The position numbers and the translations under genes are program-made. A stretch of 64,000 bases of DNA, from positions 42,154,348-42,218,347 of the forward strand of contig NC_134825.1 of assembly GCF_004210375.1 (NCBI RefSeq), given 5' to 3'. This DNA is from Tachypleus tridentatus (lineage: Eukaryota > Arthropoda > Merostomata > Xiphosura > Limulidae). Positions 11,981 to 24,240 of the stretch are shown piece after piece (positions within the stretch are counted from its first letter, which is position 1; each line of letters begins with the position of its first letter). The notes under the pieces were generated by a model, which did no database searches, had not been told where the DNA came from, and saw only the letters and a program-made list of their open reading frames with translations.

Positions 11981-13861
11981 CAATTTCGACAGCTTCGAGC
12001 AAATACAAACTTAGATTTTGTTTAAGACAAATATAAATTTAAATTTTGAATTACGTGATGCTTGAAATGTTACGTTTGATAACAACTATGCATCTAGTGC
12101 TTTATTATTATATATTATACTATAAATATTTACAACTAAATCAAAACAAAACAAAGCTCATAAGATCATATATTATTAGGTGTGAACACTCTTCACTCAG
12201 TGGTATTAAAGTTCATAACGTTTTTGATTTCTCAGCAGAAATGGTAAATGGTAAATTTTACATGAAACAATTGTATTCAGAAAATTAAGTATTATGCCAA
12301 ATTTAAGGTGAAAGATGATTTTTAAACTTGAACATTTTAGTACAATTTGCAGATGTTAAAAACATTTCCAACTGTAGAGATCATATTATTTGATTTGTGG
12401 TACACGACAACGTTTCGACTGGCTTTCATCATTTACAAGAATCAAATGACAAAGATAGCCACAAATCACGTATGAAGTTTGCAGACAAACCAGATCTTGT
12501 GAAGACGAACAGTTAAAATCTGAAAACTTATCATAAACTATTGATTACTTTCACCAAGAAATTATGAGTTAGAGTGACTTCACACGTTATGAAATTCATC
12601 ACTGAAGTCAGTTGCTCGAGGTAATGTCAAACATATTGATGATTTTGCAAGAACCTACACAAATATTTCGAAACGAGCAAGTTTATGTTCTATATTTGTG
12701 TTATTTGAAATCAGAAGAAAAAGTGTCTTCCTTAAATATAAGTATCTTTTGTTTTTATTATAATTATCGAATAAAATTCTAAAATAGGAAAATATTAGAC
12801 AGAATGGAAACGATGACACAACATTAGTGGAACCAGAGGGCGCGTCGCTAGGCCAACATGACAATGGAAGTTGTCTGTTATCAAAGGACTCATTGTTAGG
12901 CGTTACATCATAGTTCGAGTGTTACAGAACAAAGAGTGTGCTGTAGGGCTACGACTTGGCATAAGAGGGCGCATTGGTTTGATGACCACGCAGATAGTTT
13001 AACAATCAAAGTTTTAAAATTAATAACATTGTATTTCTACAAGGGTATAGCGTTTCTACAGGTTGACAGTGTTGCTATACTTATATAGGATTGCGTACAG
13101 ATTTTAACGTGTCTCAACTCGTATGTACAGTTTTCATTTACATTTTTAACTGCATTACATGTGTTGCTATAGATGGACGGTGTTATTATAGACGGATGTT
13201 GTTATTTGGCATATTGTGTTTGTTTTACAAAAGTAGTCTGTGTCTCTATAAGCAGATTATGGTGCTAAGATTCTATAGATATATGATACAACTAAAGTTA
13301 GTATAGTGCGTAGGATAATTGGTTAATTAATAATATCCTATCTCATTTGCTAAGCATATCTTTATAAATATCTGTGTCTTTACGTATAACACACTTCACT
13401 AATTCAAGAGTTCTGAAGTTTTTTTTCTTTACTTAATTATACTGCTTGGTGATTGTAGAGCTGGATAGCGCTATCATCCTATCTAACATACAGATTATAG
13501 TTTTTACTTCTAATTCTAATTTGCATGGCATACCTTTTTGCAATTTTGAAGACAACATATTTTTTTATAATAACATACTTAAATATCATGATTGTTTCGC
13601 TAGTTTAATTTTAGGATTTAAACATTCTGTTCCTTTGTCCATAAACCATGAATTTTATTGTTCACACGCTATTTTATAGTTTTCACTTTATATCTTTTAC
13701 ACAGGTAGTTGGTGCTACCAAATAGACAGTCTTCTTAAGATTCTATAGGTAGATGATTTTACTGGACATATTATCTGTTTTACGAAGGCGAATGGTGTTA
13801 CTACGTTTCTGTAGGATTGCATACCAATAAAAACTTATGTTTTAGAACAGCAAATGGCGCT
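11981..13861. other. Mostly unrecognised; weak internal repetition
   Basis: No transposon or gene recognised. Two loosely similar stretches occur near 13025-13100 and 13690-13830, each with a 'gttgctat' or 'gttactac' block, an 'ataggattgc' or 'gtaggattgc' block, and 'gcgtacag' or 'gcatacca'. This could be an old dispersed or tandem repeat. Confidence 0.35.
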
Positions 13862-13978
13862 GTTGTTTGAAATTAAGCATGAAGCTAAATGGGTTATCTC
13901 TGCTCTCCCAAACAAGGGCTCTGAAACCCAGTTTCTAACACTATATGTCTGCAGACATGTCCTCCCTCAGGGGGGCTC
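13862..13978 (-). mobile_element. SINE family C copy
   Basis: Shows the tail complement 'gaaattaagcatgaagctaa', then 'ttatctctgctctcccaaac', the box B complement 'ctctgaaacccagtttct', and the head complement 'gtctgcagacatgtcc' ending in 'ctcagggggg'. A 65-residue plus-strand open frame crosses it and is not a gene. Confidence 0.65.
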
Positions 13979-13980
13979 GA

Positions 13981-15346
13981 ATAATGTTACTAAACTTCTG
14001 TGTAATTTTGTTTATAGTTTCATTTATTTTAAACATTTAACATACCGCTAAAAAGTTTCTATCATATCCGATGTTTTGTTTTCATTAATATTGAACGAGA
14101 CATCAACAGTGATTTTATGATTTAGTACGAATTTACTTTAGTTATAACAGTTCTATATTTAATAATATATTTTACATTTTCTGATGTTCTATATGTAAAC
14201 CACTTATTCTAATTAATTTCTTTAATTAATGTATTACTTCTGTATGTCCTGAAGTGGATGCTTATTTAAATCTTCTATTGAGTTTTATAAGTTAATCACA
14301 AAAGTTTTAAAGGTTCTAAGTTTAATGATTATTATGGTAAAGATATTATACTCACCTTTCTGTAAAAATATTTCCAAATATTGTTTTTTTCATGGACAAG
14401 ACATAATACTTATTGATTTATACTAAACCATATCAGTACAGATATAAACGAAATTTCTTCTCTAATACACGTTAAAGACATAATATAGGGTCTCACATGT
14501 TACCCTTTCAGCAAATTACAGATACATACCAGCTAATGACAAGTTTAAAATAGTTAGTTAATTTCCCTAGTCCAAGATTAAAACAACTAATGTTTTCATT
14601 TGTGACAGAAAAACCAGATATTCTAGTTCAGTATCTTTCATAACTTCACTTTTTGTACGCAATAACATTTAAATTTTTATTTCACCAGAGCATGGAAAAC
14701 ATTTTTCACACAGGAACATAACCCAAAACGTTTTGGTAATCATAATAATAAAAGGCCCCTTAATTATAAATTAAGGAGTTATTCTTCAACTATCTTAAAG
14801 CAGATAAAATATTTGCCTCATAAAGAACATGAAACAATGTTTCAGTAACTTGTACTGCGTTATCTTCCACTTCCACTTTATAGAAAGATCAGTCTGATTT
14901 TTATTTTAAATATTATTAAGCTTACAATCTCATGTTATAATTGTTCATTGATGTTTCATATATTTACTATGGGTTTCTAACTGAAAGAAATGTAAAAGCA
15001 TTTGAACAACATGCACTTTGCAATGCTCAGCATTGACGAAGAGAAAATTCGCCTAGTATCAGAGTTCATTGGGTCAGCAGGAAATGTCTTAATCCAAACC
15101 CTGTATTAATTGTTAATGTGTTCAACTTTAGGTGTTACATTTCCAACCAACACACAAGCTTTGATACTGGATGAAAGGTTATTGACAGTGGAGTGCATCA
15201 CAGGTGTATGGTGTATATAATGTTACGTTACTTCTCATTTTAAACTCACAGTAAAATGTGAGTAAAACAATACTTATAAAAAAATGTTATAAGTCTTCCT
15301 GTGTGTTCATAAGTTCTTGTCGCTCAAAAATAAGGTTTCGTTCGTT
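13981..15346. other. AT-rich stretch, nothing recognised
   Basis: No repeat family or coding signal seen on either strand. Confidence 0.55.
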
Positions 15347-15358
15347 TATTGTAGATTG

Positions 15359-15634
15359 TTTTGTTTGTTTTGGAATTTCGCACAAAGCTACTCGAGGGCT
15401 ATCTGTGCTAGCCGTCCCTAATTTAGCAGTGTAAGACTAGAGGGAAGGCAGCTAGTCATCACCACCCACCGCCAACTCTTGGGCTACTCTTTTACCAACG
15501 AATAGTGGGATTGACCGTCACATTATAACGCCCCCACGGCTGGGAGGGCGAGCAAGTTTAGCGCTACGCGGGCGCGAACCCGCGACCCTCAGATTACGAG
15601 TCGCACGCCTTAACACGCTTGGCCATGCCGGGCC
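15359..15634 (-). mobile_element. SINE family A copy with target-site duplications
   Basis: Full-length minus-strand copy. It is bounded by identical 12-bp duplications, TATTGTAGATTG, at 15347-15358 and 15635-15646, as expected for LINE-mediated insertion. It carries the complement of box B as 'gcgcgaacccgcg', which is one or two bases off consensus, so transcription by RNA polymerase III may be impaired. The perfect duplications define the exact ends of the family. Confidence 0.95.
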
Positions 15635-15924
15635 TATTGTAGATTGAAGATAAGTGTTTTACAACTCTGTCTAGGTTGTGTGGACCATTATACACTCAAA
15701 CTGATAGTCTCAGCATGAGACTTGGTGGTTGCCATCAAATATGGGCTCTTGTTTATTTCTCATTTTGCCTAGTGAACTTTACAAATGTTCGAAAATCTTA
15801 CAACAATTTCGTTGTCAATAATATCAATAATTATTTAAAAAGTGAATATTAACAGAAATGTAAGAATATGACTTTCTACAATAGTAATGTTGAAAACAAT
15901 AACTGGTATACTTCATCTGTTATA

Positions 15925-16143
15925 TACACTCATGTGAAAAAGTTAGGACACCCTACAAAAGCCTGTGTATTTTTGTAACATTTTTGGATATATAGATATT
16001 TAATCTCAATTTTAACAATACTGAAAGATTATAGGAATATAACTAAACAATTAAAACTGAAGAAAAGACTTTTCAAAATCTTCTGTAAATGTAATTCTAT
16101 AAAAATGCATATTCTAACTGAGGAAAAAGTTCGGACACTCCCA
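15925..16143 (+). repeat. Left terminal inverted repeat of the Tc1 element
   Basis: Outer block 'aaaaagttaggacaccc' and inner block 'aggaaaaagttcggacac' probably represent the two transposase-binding direct repeats of this end. The inner block has a C where the right-end copy has an A (TTCGGACAC against TTAGGACAC). Confidence 0.85.
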
Positions 16144-16306
16144 CATTTATTCCCACTTAAAATCGCTCAACTCACACACAGGTGTATCACACCAGGTGCA
16201 CATGATTAGAAGATCGTTACTCAGCATTTTGAATGAGGCTTGCCCTATTTAAACCTCAGACATTTAGTTTGGTGTGCTCCTGACTGTTGAAGTGAGAGTG
16301 AGCACC

Positions 16307-17330
16307 ATGGTGAGAGCAAAAGAGCTGTCTGAGGCCTTCAGAAAGAAAATTGTAGCAGCTTATGAGTCTGGTAAGGGATTTAAAAATATCCCAAAATATT
16401 TTGAAATCAGCCATTCCACTGTCCGGAAAATAGTCAACAAGTGAAGGGCTTTCTAAACAACTGCCAACATGCCCAGGTCTGGTCGTCCAAGCAAGTTCAC
16501 CCCGAGAGCAGACCGCAAGATGCCAAAAGAGGTCTCCAAACACCCTAACTTGTCATCACGGGACCTACAGCAGACTCTGGCTACTGTTGATATGAAAGTG
16601 CATGCCTCTACAATCAGAAAGAGACTGCACAAGTTTAACTTGTATGGGAGGTGTGCAAGGAGGAAACCTTTGCTCTCTAAGAGAAACATCAAGGCCAGAC
16701 TGAAGTTTGTCAGAGAGAATGTAGACAAAGACCAAGACTTCTGGAATAGTGTTCTTTGGACAGATGAGTCCAAAATTGAATTATTTGGACACCAGAACAG
16801 AGGGTATGTTTGGCGTAAACCAAATAAAGCATTCCAGGAAAAGAACCTCATACCAACTATAAAGCATGGAGGTGGAAATATCATGGTGTGGGGCAGCTTT
16901 GCTGCAGCAGGACCTAGAACAGCTCACAATCATAGAATCCACCATGAATTCTATAGTGTATCAGAGGGTGTTTGAGGATCATGTGAGATCATCTGTACGA
17001 AAATTAAAGCTGAAGCCGAACTGGACCCTGCAATATGACAATGACCCAAAACATACCAGTAAATCCACCAAGGACTGGCTGAAAACTACGAAATGGAGAG
17101 TCCTGGAATGGCCGAGTCAAAGCCCAGATCTTAATCCCATTAAGATGCTGTGGAGTGACGTGAAACGGGCTGTACATGCAAGAAACACCTCAAACATCTT
17201 ACAGCTGAAAGAATTCTGCATTGAGAAGTGGGGCAAACTTTCTTCGGACCGATGTCAGAGACTGGTAGATGGCTACAAGAAGCGTCTCACTGCGGTTATT
17301 TCAGCCAAAGGGGGTAACACTAGCTATTAG
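16307..17330 (+). pseudogene. Tc1-family transposase, inactivated
   Basis: In an active element this enzyme would bind the inverted repeats and cut and paste the transposon in the nucleus. The start ATG at 16307 opens with MVRAKELSEAF, followed by the paired helix-turn-helix DNA-binding region (about residues 5-110) and the DDE catalytic domain. The first catalytic Asp is in LWTDESKIE (codon 16763-16765), the GGG-x-MVWG linker follows, and the second Asp is in QYDNDPKHT (17037-17039). The third acidic residue, expected 34 residues later in NPIE, is Lys (AAG, 17142-17144). There are in-frame stops at 16442-16444 (TGA) and 16454-16456 (TAA) and a one-base insertion near 16917-16921. The length of about 341 codons matches the family. 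Two open pieces remain (16469-16975 and 16866-17330). Confidence 0.95.
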
Positions 17331-17332
17331 GG

Positions 17333-17554
17333 GGTAGGGTGTCCTAACTTTTTCCTCAGTTAGAATATGCATTTTTGTAGCATGACATTTACAGAAGATC
17401 TTGAAAAGTCTTTTTTTCAGTTTTAATTGTTTTTAATTATATTCATATAATCTCTCAGTATTGTTGAAATTGAGCTTAAATATCTATATATCCAAAAATG
17501 TTACAAAAATACACAGGCTTTCATAGGGTGTCCTAACTTTTTCACATGACTGTA
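17333..17554 (-). repeat. Right terminal inverted repeat of the Tc1 element
   Basis: Reverse complement of the left repeat over about 220 bp, with scattered substitutions and small indels. It begins three bases after the transposase stop codon with 'tagggtgtcctaac'. Confidence 0.85.
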
Positions 17555-17556
17555 TA

Positions 17557-19419
17557 GGCGTATAAAGTAGCACTAATTTTTATGTTAAAAATAACACGTC
17601 ACCAGGCATTTTCTTTTTCCAAAATCTGAATCTGTTTTGAAAAATTGTATTTTCTGAGTCTGAAACATCACTAACAAGTATAACATAAGATCAACAGCTT
17701 GTTAATATTTGTAATAAAAATTAAACAGTTTATTGTGGACTTGTATCTCTGAACTTGTGACCGAAATTATCACCACTACTTGGAAATAACTAATTGTAAA
17801 TGTTATGCAGTTTTCAAGTCTAAGCACATATCATAAATATTAAAAGTAGAACTAAATTGATCATAGTCAAACTATCTTTAATTGTGAAAAATATTCTAAG
17901 CTGTATTCGTAGACTAACCATGCTTGAACTTTTGACCAATTGCTGTATAATTAATTTGACAATGTAGTGAGAGTAAAATGGTTTTGTCGTAAAGAACTGT
18001 TGAAATAAAAGAATTATACACTATTGTTTATAAACTAAGTTAATTCGTGTTATTGATTATCTAAAAATAACTATTTGTTATAGTGTACATGAACTGATTT
18101 TAAAAGATATGGAAACATTTATTTATTTATTACAAGCTGAAATACCTGTCAACTAACGGGAAAGTTTAAACTTAATTAACACAATATAAGTTTAACAGCA
18201 ATCACATATTTCATTGCAATAATTTTAACATAAACTTTAACCAGATTTTTCAATATTATAACAAAGCTTCTTCATAAACATCATTTGCAGTTTGTTTTTC
18301 ATATACAAAGAAATAAAGATTTTGAAGTGATTCCACTCTTGAACATTCTACATTTCATTTATCGCTAGAAATGCATAGTTGTTTGAGAAACAATCCAGCA
18401 CTTACTTTTAACTTGAATCAATTCAGAATATTTAGCATTGTCTGAAACGTCAGCCTGTCAAGATTGTTTGAGATTGACTCAGTTGGCTGGGAGTAATTAA
18501 CCAACAGGCTTCACAAAATGAAAATAGGGTTAAGTTCACACCCCATAGTTCATTGTGTTTATATACAAATTATGGTTCACATTGGCTCAATAGACTTGGA
18601 AGAGTTAGAGTACAAACAAACACATTTCGTATTTATTTATATGAATACCAACTAACTTATACTGCTGTAATATGTACTGCTCTAACACTCGTATTTTTAC
18701 TGCTATACCACATGCTTAATATGAATTAACTTTAGTTTGTTGAATTTAAACGTAACCAATTGACTCTTGAGATTTTCTACAATTAATAAATTACAATATA
18801 TGCTCCTAAATAATGTGAAAATGGTACTGAAACAGTAACTACAGCAACAGTTTTATTGTGTGAAAATTAACTACACTAGAGTATTGCCATGTATTTATAG
18901 TTCAGACTGCGATTGATTAAATATCTATTACAAAGCGTTATATCAGTAAAAGACTACATATAAGTACAAACAATCGTACCATACTCAGTAGTAGTAGTTT
19001 TAATCAAGTCATGGATCCCATGACTAAATTATCATATACTTAGCATGACGAAATAAATGTTTTCACTACTCAAATATACCCTGTTTTTCAGTAGGATCTA
19101 TCTAAATTACTATGAAAATCGAATGTAGAACCTGTATTGTTAATAATATAAGTGGTTAAGATAGAAAACCGAAACCAAACTAAAGTTAAGTATCTCAAGG
19201 TATGTTCTTTATGAGATGTACGACAGTTGAATCCTTACCTGCTGTTCGCTGTATCCTTACGTACGAATGTTACCTCAAAGGCAGTAAGAACACATTAGCT
19301 GCTGCGAACAGGTAAACAAATCGAAAGGTTTAAACAGGCATCGGACTGCAAACAGTGGATGAGCAGAGCTCTTTAGAGGTGAATTAAAGTTCGAATTGCT
19401 CAGTAACGATCAACAACAG
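17557..19419. other. AT-rich stretch, nothing recognised
   Basis: Flank between the Tc1 element and the next transposase scrap; no repeat family or ORF of note. Confidence 0.55.
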
Positions 19420-19439
19420 TTTGTTTGATGGCAAAGACA

Positions 19440-19740
19440 AAAACAATATCACAACCAAAAATTTCGATATCTAAAGTAAAGCAAGGTGGTGGATTAAAAG
19501 AAGGGTGTGCCTGCATATCAACCAACGGTGTCAGTGATCAACATAAAATTGATAGTACCTTGACTGCTGATAAGCACAGTAATATTTTAATCCATCATAC
19601 TATTCCTTTAGAAACACATGACGCATAGGACGGGGATTAGTCTTCCTAAAACAACAACAACAAAAAAGTGATTCAACGCATCCAGCAAATGTGGTCAACG
19701 AAATATTAACGGTAAAGAGGCTAATGGAACATCTAGGTGA
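19440..19740 (+). pseudogene. Tc1-like transposase fragment, highly decayed
   Basis: An open stretch at 19425-19628 resembles the middle of the Tc1 catalytic domain: a K-x-GGG block, then GC-x-STNGV, HKIDSTLTADK and NILIHHTIP. These line up with the region between the GGG-MVWG linker and the second Asp. After a stop, shifted frames still show 'HPANVV' (about 19675-19700) and 'KEANGT' (about 19715-19735), matching the segment after DPKHT. No inverted repeats were found around it. It differs from the other Tc1 copies in this window, so it represents another, older family. Assignment rests on motif order alone. Confidence 0.5.
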
Positions 19741-20128
19741 ACACAGTAAAAACTACGAAAATGTACCAATAGCGCATTTTTAGGAATGTTTGCAAATTTC
19801 CATATTTTTAATGAAATTATCTTAAGGAACCCTATTAAAATCTGGATAAAATTCTGTGAATATTTAATTTTTTAATGAATTCCCTAAACGTATTTGCCTT
19901 TAAAATATGTACATTAACAGAAGGTTCCAAACAAATAATGTGCTTCCAGCATTTTTTACAGTATGGGCTTATTTAAATATTGAAAGTTGAAAGTCGACTA
20001 ATAACTTGGTTCGACTGTAAGTAGTGCCACAAGAAAGTTCTATTAACAGTCTACAGTCTTACGTTGATAAACTGTATTGCAGCGTAAACACAATATGAAA
20101 TGTGAAAAGTAAATGACTCTCATACAGC
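19741..20128. other. No feature recognised
   Basis: AT-rich; no repeat or ORF evidence. Confidence 0.5.
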
Positions 20129-20245
20129 ATTCCAGTAGCACAGCGCTATGTCTGCGGACTCAGACAGTTAGAAATTGGGTTTGGATACCCGTGGTGGGCA
20201 GAGCATAGATAGCTCGTTATGTAGTTTTGTACTTAATTCTCAATA
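20129..20245 (+). mobile_element. SINE family C copy
   Basis: Plus-strand head 'cagtagcacagcgctatg' (box A), the 'tctgcggact' block, a box B-like 'gggtttggataccc', then 'gtggtgggcagagcatagat' and the tail 'ttttgtacttaattct'. Family C carries a tRNA-like head of the same general type as family B but a different middle. Confidence 0.7.
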
Positions 20246-20352
20246 ATAAATCAAGCTTTCATGCAGAATATTAGCGTGTTATAGAACTTATTCGCGATTC
20301 TTGTGTATTTTCTGTGATAACGTTCAATACTTTGTTCATTGAATATCATGAG

Positions 20353-20535
20353 TAGCTACTTACGTTGGTCGTCCCTACTTTAGGAGTGATAAACTAGAGA
20401 AAAAGTGGCTAGTCAATATAACCCATCGTCAGATCTTGGGCTACTCTTTTTCAACAAATAATGTGACTGGCAGTCACGTAATATATACCCTCAGCTGAAA
20501 TGACGAGTCAGGCGCCTCGACCACTAACCATTCCA
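20353..20535 (-). mobile_element. SINE family A fragment
   Basis: Retains body blocks ('cgtccctactttaggagtga', 'cttgggctactcttttt') and a trace of the head. The tail and box B are lost. Confidence 0.65.
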
Positions 20536-22535
20536 AGTAATGATACTAAAGTATCATTAATATATTTAACATCTTCCTCACACTATTCGTTGTATGTGTG
20601 TTTCCATAATTATTTCCATTACATTGTATGCACGTATTCTGTATACAATACTTATATGTAGATTATTTGTAATGAATAAATCATTTAACGATAAGTTATG
20701 TTCAACTGAGGATTCTAGTGTCAACATGACTGAAAAACAAATAAGAAAGAATACCTGTAATAACAAATAAACTGTACTTGGTGAGTGATGCATCAATTGT
20801 TTGAACTTGCATCAATAATTTCATAAAAATGTCGACCATTTTGTTAGCTTAGTAATATCTTATAAGATATGAGCCTTCTAATATTTGTATGCATAGATTT
20901 ATATTAAAACCTCTGTAATCTGGTGCTAACAAAGTTACTGAACCACTGACGTTGTTTTGAATTTATTTCAGTCTTGAATCTGTCTTTAATAATAGACATA
21001 TAATTATATTTTACAAGCTGCAAGTACATTTTTGATTCTTATTTGTAGAACATTGTATTGATCTATTAAAATATGGAAAAAAAAAACGAACGAAAAAGAA
21101 ACAAAGTAATTTGTATTTCTTCCCCAAGCGGAGGGTTTGAAAATGATGTGTGATTCATCATAATCTTCTTGCAGTAAAGATAAATCACTTCACGCAACAT
21201 ATAGACCGTTTTTCTGCTCTATTGGATAGCGTTTGGGCATGAGCTACAGTGTTACACTGGGCTTCAAGCAAAAACTTTTCAACTGTGGGCTTGTATCTCG
21301 TCCATGGTTTTGTTTTGTACTCCACTAGAGCACTTTGCATCCACTTTATTATGTTTAAGCTTTGAAAGTAACGAAAACTCGTGTATAAAAACATAGTGGT
21401 CTCATTTAAATCTATATAAAACAACTTTTTATGCAATTTTATTTAGGTACATACATTCATTTAATATTATGTTTGGAATGTTTTATAAGCATTGGCATAT
21501 TTCTTTCTGAATAATGGAGGAGGAAAATAGCATATAATCCCTTAACACCGGTATACTACGTTGCAGCGTTAACAATTCGAATGAATAAAATTTATTAGTA
21601 AATTTTCTACCTAAAATATCCCTTTACAAATATCACTTTATCAATTTTGAATTACTTTTACATATTCCACGAGAAACAAACATCTTAGTATTTCTTCAAC
21701 ATTAGCTTTTCTCCTGTAATATATTATTAAAGAGGAAATTGTTGTTTGAGAAATTTGACTTGAGGTTGAAAGGATAGATCGAAAATATTTAAAATAGGAA
21801 TTTATACTATCTTAAACATACAGTAATTTTATGTAGGCATAATCCAACCTTTGAATATACAGTAGTATTTATTATGGATTATTAATAATCTAGGTAAAGA
21901 AATAAATTATAAAAATAATAACATTAAAAATAACTCCATGTTTATTTTCAGAAGCATAATTAAAGGTTAGCGAATTATGCCCAAACAACGACACTTCCTC
22001 ACACAAACCTTACAATGACGTTTAAAACTATACACGTAAATTCTGACAAAAACTAATTAAAATGAGAGAGATTTGTAGTTTTCCGCGTACTCGTTAAAAC
22101 ACTCTTATAGAAATATTTACAGTTGATAAACATAAGGAAGCTTTGGCAAATAGGCTAATAATAATCAACCCGCAAAGCCTGTAGAATGGAGTAGAAAGAT
22201 AAATAAAGTGAATTACTATTCTATTTTAGGTCGAAAACACACACATACTTAAACAATGGTAAATAAAGAAGAAACGTGTAAAGAAAACTAAACATCAAGC
22301 GAAGTTCAGTTTGATTCGTGAGCAGTGGAAAAATTCTTCCACATTAACTGCTTAGGAAATCTTGTTCAACATGGCCTGTTCGTAGCTTAGTGTTGAACTG
22401 CAATACTAAAGTTCATGTTTCGTGTTCCTTTGCTATTAAACCACGCTCCGCACTTTATGGCCATGATGCGTTATAACAGTAGCTGTCAAATCCAACTATT
22501 CGATTAGATTAGTCCAAAAGTTGACACTGAGTGCT
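20536..22535. other. Unrecognised sequence
   Basis: No transposon recognised. A minus-strand open frame at 21185-21436 (83 residues) is less AT-biased in its second half and ends in a charged segment rich in K, R and E. I see no known domain and cannot support it as a gene. Confidence 0.45.
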
Positions 22536-22620
22536 ATTGATTAACTGCCTTCTTTCTAGTTTATCGGTTCAAAATTAGGGATAGCTAGAGCAGATAATGC
22601 TATTACAGCTATGTTCGAAT
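22536..22620 (+). mobile_element. SINE family A 3' fragment, old
   Basis: Order-preserved matches to the 3' part of family A: 'taactgccttctttctagt', 'aaaattagggatagctagag' and 'cagataatgctattacagct'. Confidence 0.5.
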
Positions 22621-23378
22621 ATCCGAGACATAACAAAACCTGAAGAACCTTAAAAGCATATCAATCAACACTTGTTTTAACAACTATTAACAAAATAAAG
22701 AAATTAGCTCCTTAGCTGAACTCAATTTCCGTAAATAGTACGTGGGACAGTAACTTACGTCACTCTTTTAAGTGAAATTGTTTGTAACGACCAAATCCAA
22801 TGGGACCTCATTTTAAATTTTATGAACTAGACGTTGTCACAATAGGAATTAATACACTGTCATTATTACCTGTCATATTCTAAGACAGTTTACCTTGTTT
22901 AATAAAACTATAAAATAATATTGTAGAAACTCATAACGTACGAACCAAGTAGGTTTGTTTTTTCTCTCTCTCCAGCGGGTAAACTGGAACTAACACGAAG
23001 TTAGAGTAGATCTTTTAGAATAGCGATTACCTAAGAAACACTGAATAAGATGAAATAACTGATGTTTCCAGAAGCACCAAAATGTTTCAAGAAATAGAAT
23101 TGTTTTAATATGCTGAACATAACATCCTATAGTCAGAATTACATTTCGCTCTAAAAATATTATAAATTATCTTATTACCTCTGAAATATTTATGGTAATT
23201 GCTAATTGGTTGTCTCTTCATTAATGGAAAAGTAAAATGAATTGTATACTAGAAACTAAAAACCATAAATGATGTAGTTAGTATGTAGAATATTCTTGCA
23301 CTTCAATATCCAATCCTAGACTAATAAGCCTTAAACCTCTGTTTAATCAAATACGTTTTTACTCTTCCTGGGTTTCAT
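22621..23378. other. No feature recognised
   Basis: AT-rich; nothing supported on either strand. Confidence 0.5.
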
Positions 23379-23762
23379 TTGTTTGTTCAGTTTTACTCAA
23401 AGCTACACAAGGGATATCTGAGCTAGCTGTCCCTAATATAGCAGTGATAGATTAGAGGGAAGACAGATAGTCAAAATCAAGCACTGACAACTTTTGGAGT
23501 ACTCTCTTACAAATGAAGAATGTGATTAAACGTATATTATAACGCCCTCACGGCCGAAATTGCAAGCATGTTTGGTGCCACAGAGATTGGAAAATAATTA
23601 TAAAGGGAAAGGAAAGAGGATCATATTATTTTAACTTTTCTTAAATACAACGTTATGTTGACGATAGAACGTAATATTTTAGTTTCTTCGATAATGGGGA
23701 TTTAAACCTGAGACCCTTAGATTACGAGGCAAACAGCTTTAACTACGATGCTACGTCAGACC
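23379..23762 (-). mobile_element. SINE family A copy split by a 0.1-kb insertion
   Basis: The tail and body complement runs from 23379 to about 23590, ending in 'gtgccacagagattgg'. The head complement resumes at about 23695 with 'ggggatttaaacctgagacc'. The roughly 104 bp between them have no counterpart in other family A copies. The 'gggatt' block of the SINE appears on both sides in altered form, which suggests a true insertion with a short target duplication. Confidence 0.7.
23591..23694. other. Unidentified 104-bp insert within a SINE
   Basis: Starts with a purine-rich run ('aagggaaaggaaagagg') and continues AT-rich. No inverted repeats or tRNA boxes are obvious, and it matches no other part of this window that I noticed. 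Confidence 0.5.
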
Positions 23763-24138
23763 CCTTAATAGCTGTACACCGTAGTTGATGGCACTGAAAG
23801 GGTAAAACAAAAGTAATATTATTTCAGGCTTGTTGAAAAATCAATAACTGAAATGGAAGCAGTTCTCTTCTCTGTAAGATTGTAAGAAAATATGTTACTT
23901 TAACCTGCAAGATTAAATATTTTACTTAAATTAGGTTTAAAGTTTTTAATTTCTCGTAAGAAATTAAGTTAGATTTTTCGTTTCATTTAGTACAATGTTA
24001 AAATATATTTCAAGTTGAGGGAAATTCTTCGTGTAATTATATATGTACAAATGTTTATTATCATTTATATTCAAAACAAATAAACTATAATTTTAAAACT
24101 TAATAATCGTAATTATTTTGTAAAGAGTATTTATTTTG
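23763..24138. other. No feature recognised
   Basis: AT-rich; nothing supported. Confidence 0.5.
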
Positions 24139-24240
24139 ACTCAGTGGCTCAGCGGTATGTCTGTGGACTTACACCGCTAAGAACCGGGTTTCGATACCCG
24201 TGGTGGGCAGAGCATAGATAGCTTAATTCAAAACAACAAC
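24139..24240 (+). mobile_element. SINE family C copy, good head
   Basis: Box A in 'tggctcagcggtatgtc' and box B in 'gggtttcgatacccg' are close to consensus, followed by 'tggtgggcagagcatagata'. The 3' domain is shortened: the usual 'gcccattgtgtagctttgtg' block is missing, and it ends in 'ttaattcaaaacaac'. Confidence 0.75.

Larger units (their letters stand above)
15925..17554 (+). mobile_element. Tc1/mariner DNA transposon, complete ends, defective
   Basis: A 1.63-kb element bounded by the TA target dinucleotide (15923-15924 and 17555-17556). Its ends, TACACTCATGTGAAAAAG on the left and TACAGTCATGTGAAAAAG read inward from the right, belong to terminal inverted repeats about 220 bp long with a few mismatches. 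The sequence TAGGACACCC recurs at both outer ends and, with changes, at the inner ends of each repeat, giving the paired direct-repeat pattern of the IR/DR type of Tc1 elements. Base composition is visibly richer in GC than the surroundings. It carries one transposase gene, which is broken. Confidence 0.95.

Noticed and set aside
16453-16884. 143-residue minus-strand open frame
   Set aside because: Antisense shadow of the Tc1 transposase gene on the plus strand.
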